The notes under the pieces: generated by a model
What the model was told of the DNA's origin: nothing
Seen by the model: the letters and a program-made list of their open reading frames with translations, nothing else
Database searches by the model: none
Assembly (NCBI GenBank): GCA_016928155.1
Contig: JAFGLG010000009.1
Coordinates: 123,688 to 187,687, forward strand
Source: Candidatus Woesearchaeota archaeon
GTDB taxonomy: Archaea > Nanobdellota > Nanobdellia > Woesearchaeales > JAFGLG01
Direction: 5' to 3'
DNA: 64,000 bases
Shown here: positions 63,839 to 64,000 of the stretch, in pieces
Layout: each line of letters begins with the position of its first letter
Numbering within the stretch: position 1 is the stretch's first letter
Translations under genes and position numbers: made by a program

Positions 63839-64000
63839 ATGATTGTGCAGAAAGAATTTTTGAACAAACTCAAAGATTTTGGCTTAAATTCATACGAAAG
63901 CAAACTGTGGACAGCGTTGTTGTCGAGGGGTGTGTCGACTGCTGGTGAGCTTTCTGATATCGCTAATGTTCCCAGGTCAAGGAGCTATGATGTTCTTGAA
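63839..64000 (+). CDS. TrmB-family regulator (3' end outside window)
   Basis: 54 codons from ATG 63839 to the window edge: EFLNKLKDFGLNSYESKLWT, ALLSRGVSTAGELSDIANVP, RSRSYDVLE. This is the TrmB winged helix start (compare the gene at 23011). No stop is reached, so length and effector domain are unknown. Codon use (TTG, GTT, GCT) differs from upstream genes, perhaps marking a different region beyond the window. Confidence 0.8.
   Translation, partial: MIVQKEFLNKLKDFGLNSYESKLWTALLSRGVSTAGELSDIANVPRSRSYDVLE

Overview
The window looks like a chromosome segment of an archaeon, most likely a DPANN lineage (Woesearchaeota/Pacearchaeota-like; this lineage call is inference). Archaeal markers seen directly are a histone, TBP, aIF2-beta, RIO1 kinase, PCNA, MCM, Orc1/Cdc6, both subunits of DNA polymerase D, HerA, Mre11, and a tRNA-Leu(CAA) with an intron at the canonical archaeal site. 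Many genes have a TATA box about 25-28 bp before the start codon with no leader (leaderless transcription), while operon-internal genes use Shine-Dalgarno motifs (GGTG, GGAGG) or ATGA stop/start overlaps. Genes for small lipoproteins and large secreted proteins are numerous.

Region by region: 1-3.3 kb holds an FAD oxidoreductase fused to a terpene-cyclase-like toroid, flanked by two related unknown genes, one of them broken. 3.3-14.5 kb is a 3635-residue cell-surface protein coupled to an AbrB-type regulator; its upstream region carries repeated palindromes and faces a membrane-anchored HTH regulator. 15.4-23 kb is an envelope region (lipoproteins, a hydrolase, an orphan histidine kinase, a cytochrome b561-like redox trio, a beta-rich secreted protein). 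23-25.4 kb is a TrmB regulator/Nudix/AK6/coiled-coil-HTH operon, followed by a 240-bp array of GTTTAGTCGACTAAAC-type palindromes and about 660 bp of AT-rich DNA.

26.4-38.2 kb is mostly nucleotide and one-carbon metabolism: dCMP deaminase and a nucleotide kinase, NrdR, class II ribonucleotide reductase and its cobalamin adenosyltransferase, a degenerate tandem PurH-like protein, a two-domain ThyX, GlyA and FolC. These fit together as a dNTP/dTTP supply route: NrdJ makes dNTPs with adenosylcobalamin from CobO, dCMP deaminase and ThyX feed dTMP, and GlyA/FolC supply the folate cofactor. NrdR controls the reductase through a pair of upstream NrdR boxes.

38.5-63.1 kb is dominated by DNA replication and repair: PCNA, Mre11, HerA with a long coiled-coil protein, TBP, MCM, an OB-fold protein, Orc1/Cdc6 and Pol D (DP1, DP2), interspersed with a membrane pyrophosphatase, two SpoIIM/DUF95 membrane proteins, three related small proteins and aIF2-beta. 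Immediately upstream of cdc6 lies a strong candidate replication origin: a very AT-rich tract flanked by oppositely oriented origin-recognition-box-like sequences. Beside it is a 165-bp element able to form a long rod-like fold (structured RNA or MITE). The window ends inside a second TrmB-type regulator. No rRNA, CRISPR array, intact transposase or intein was seen.
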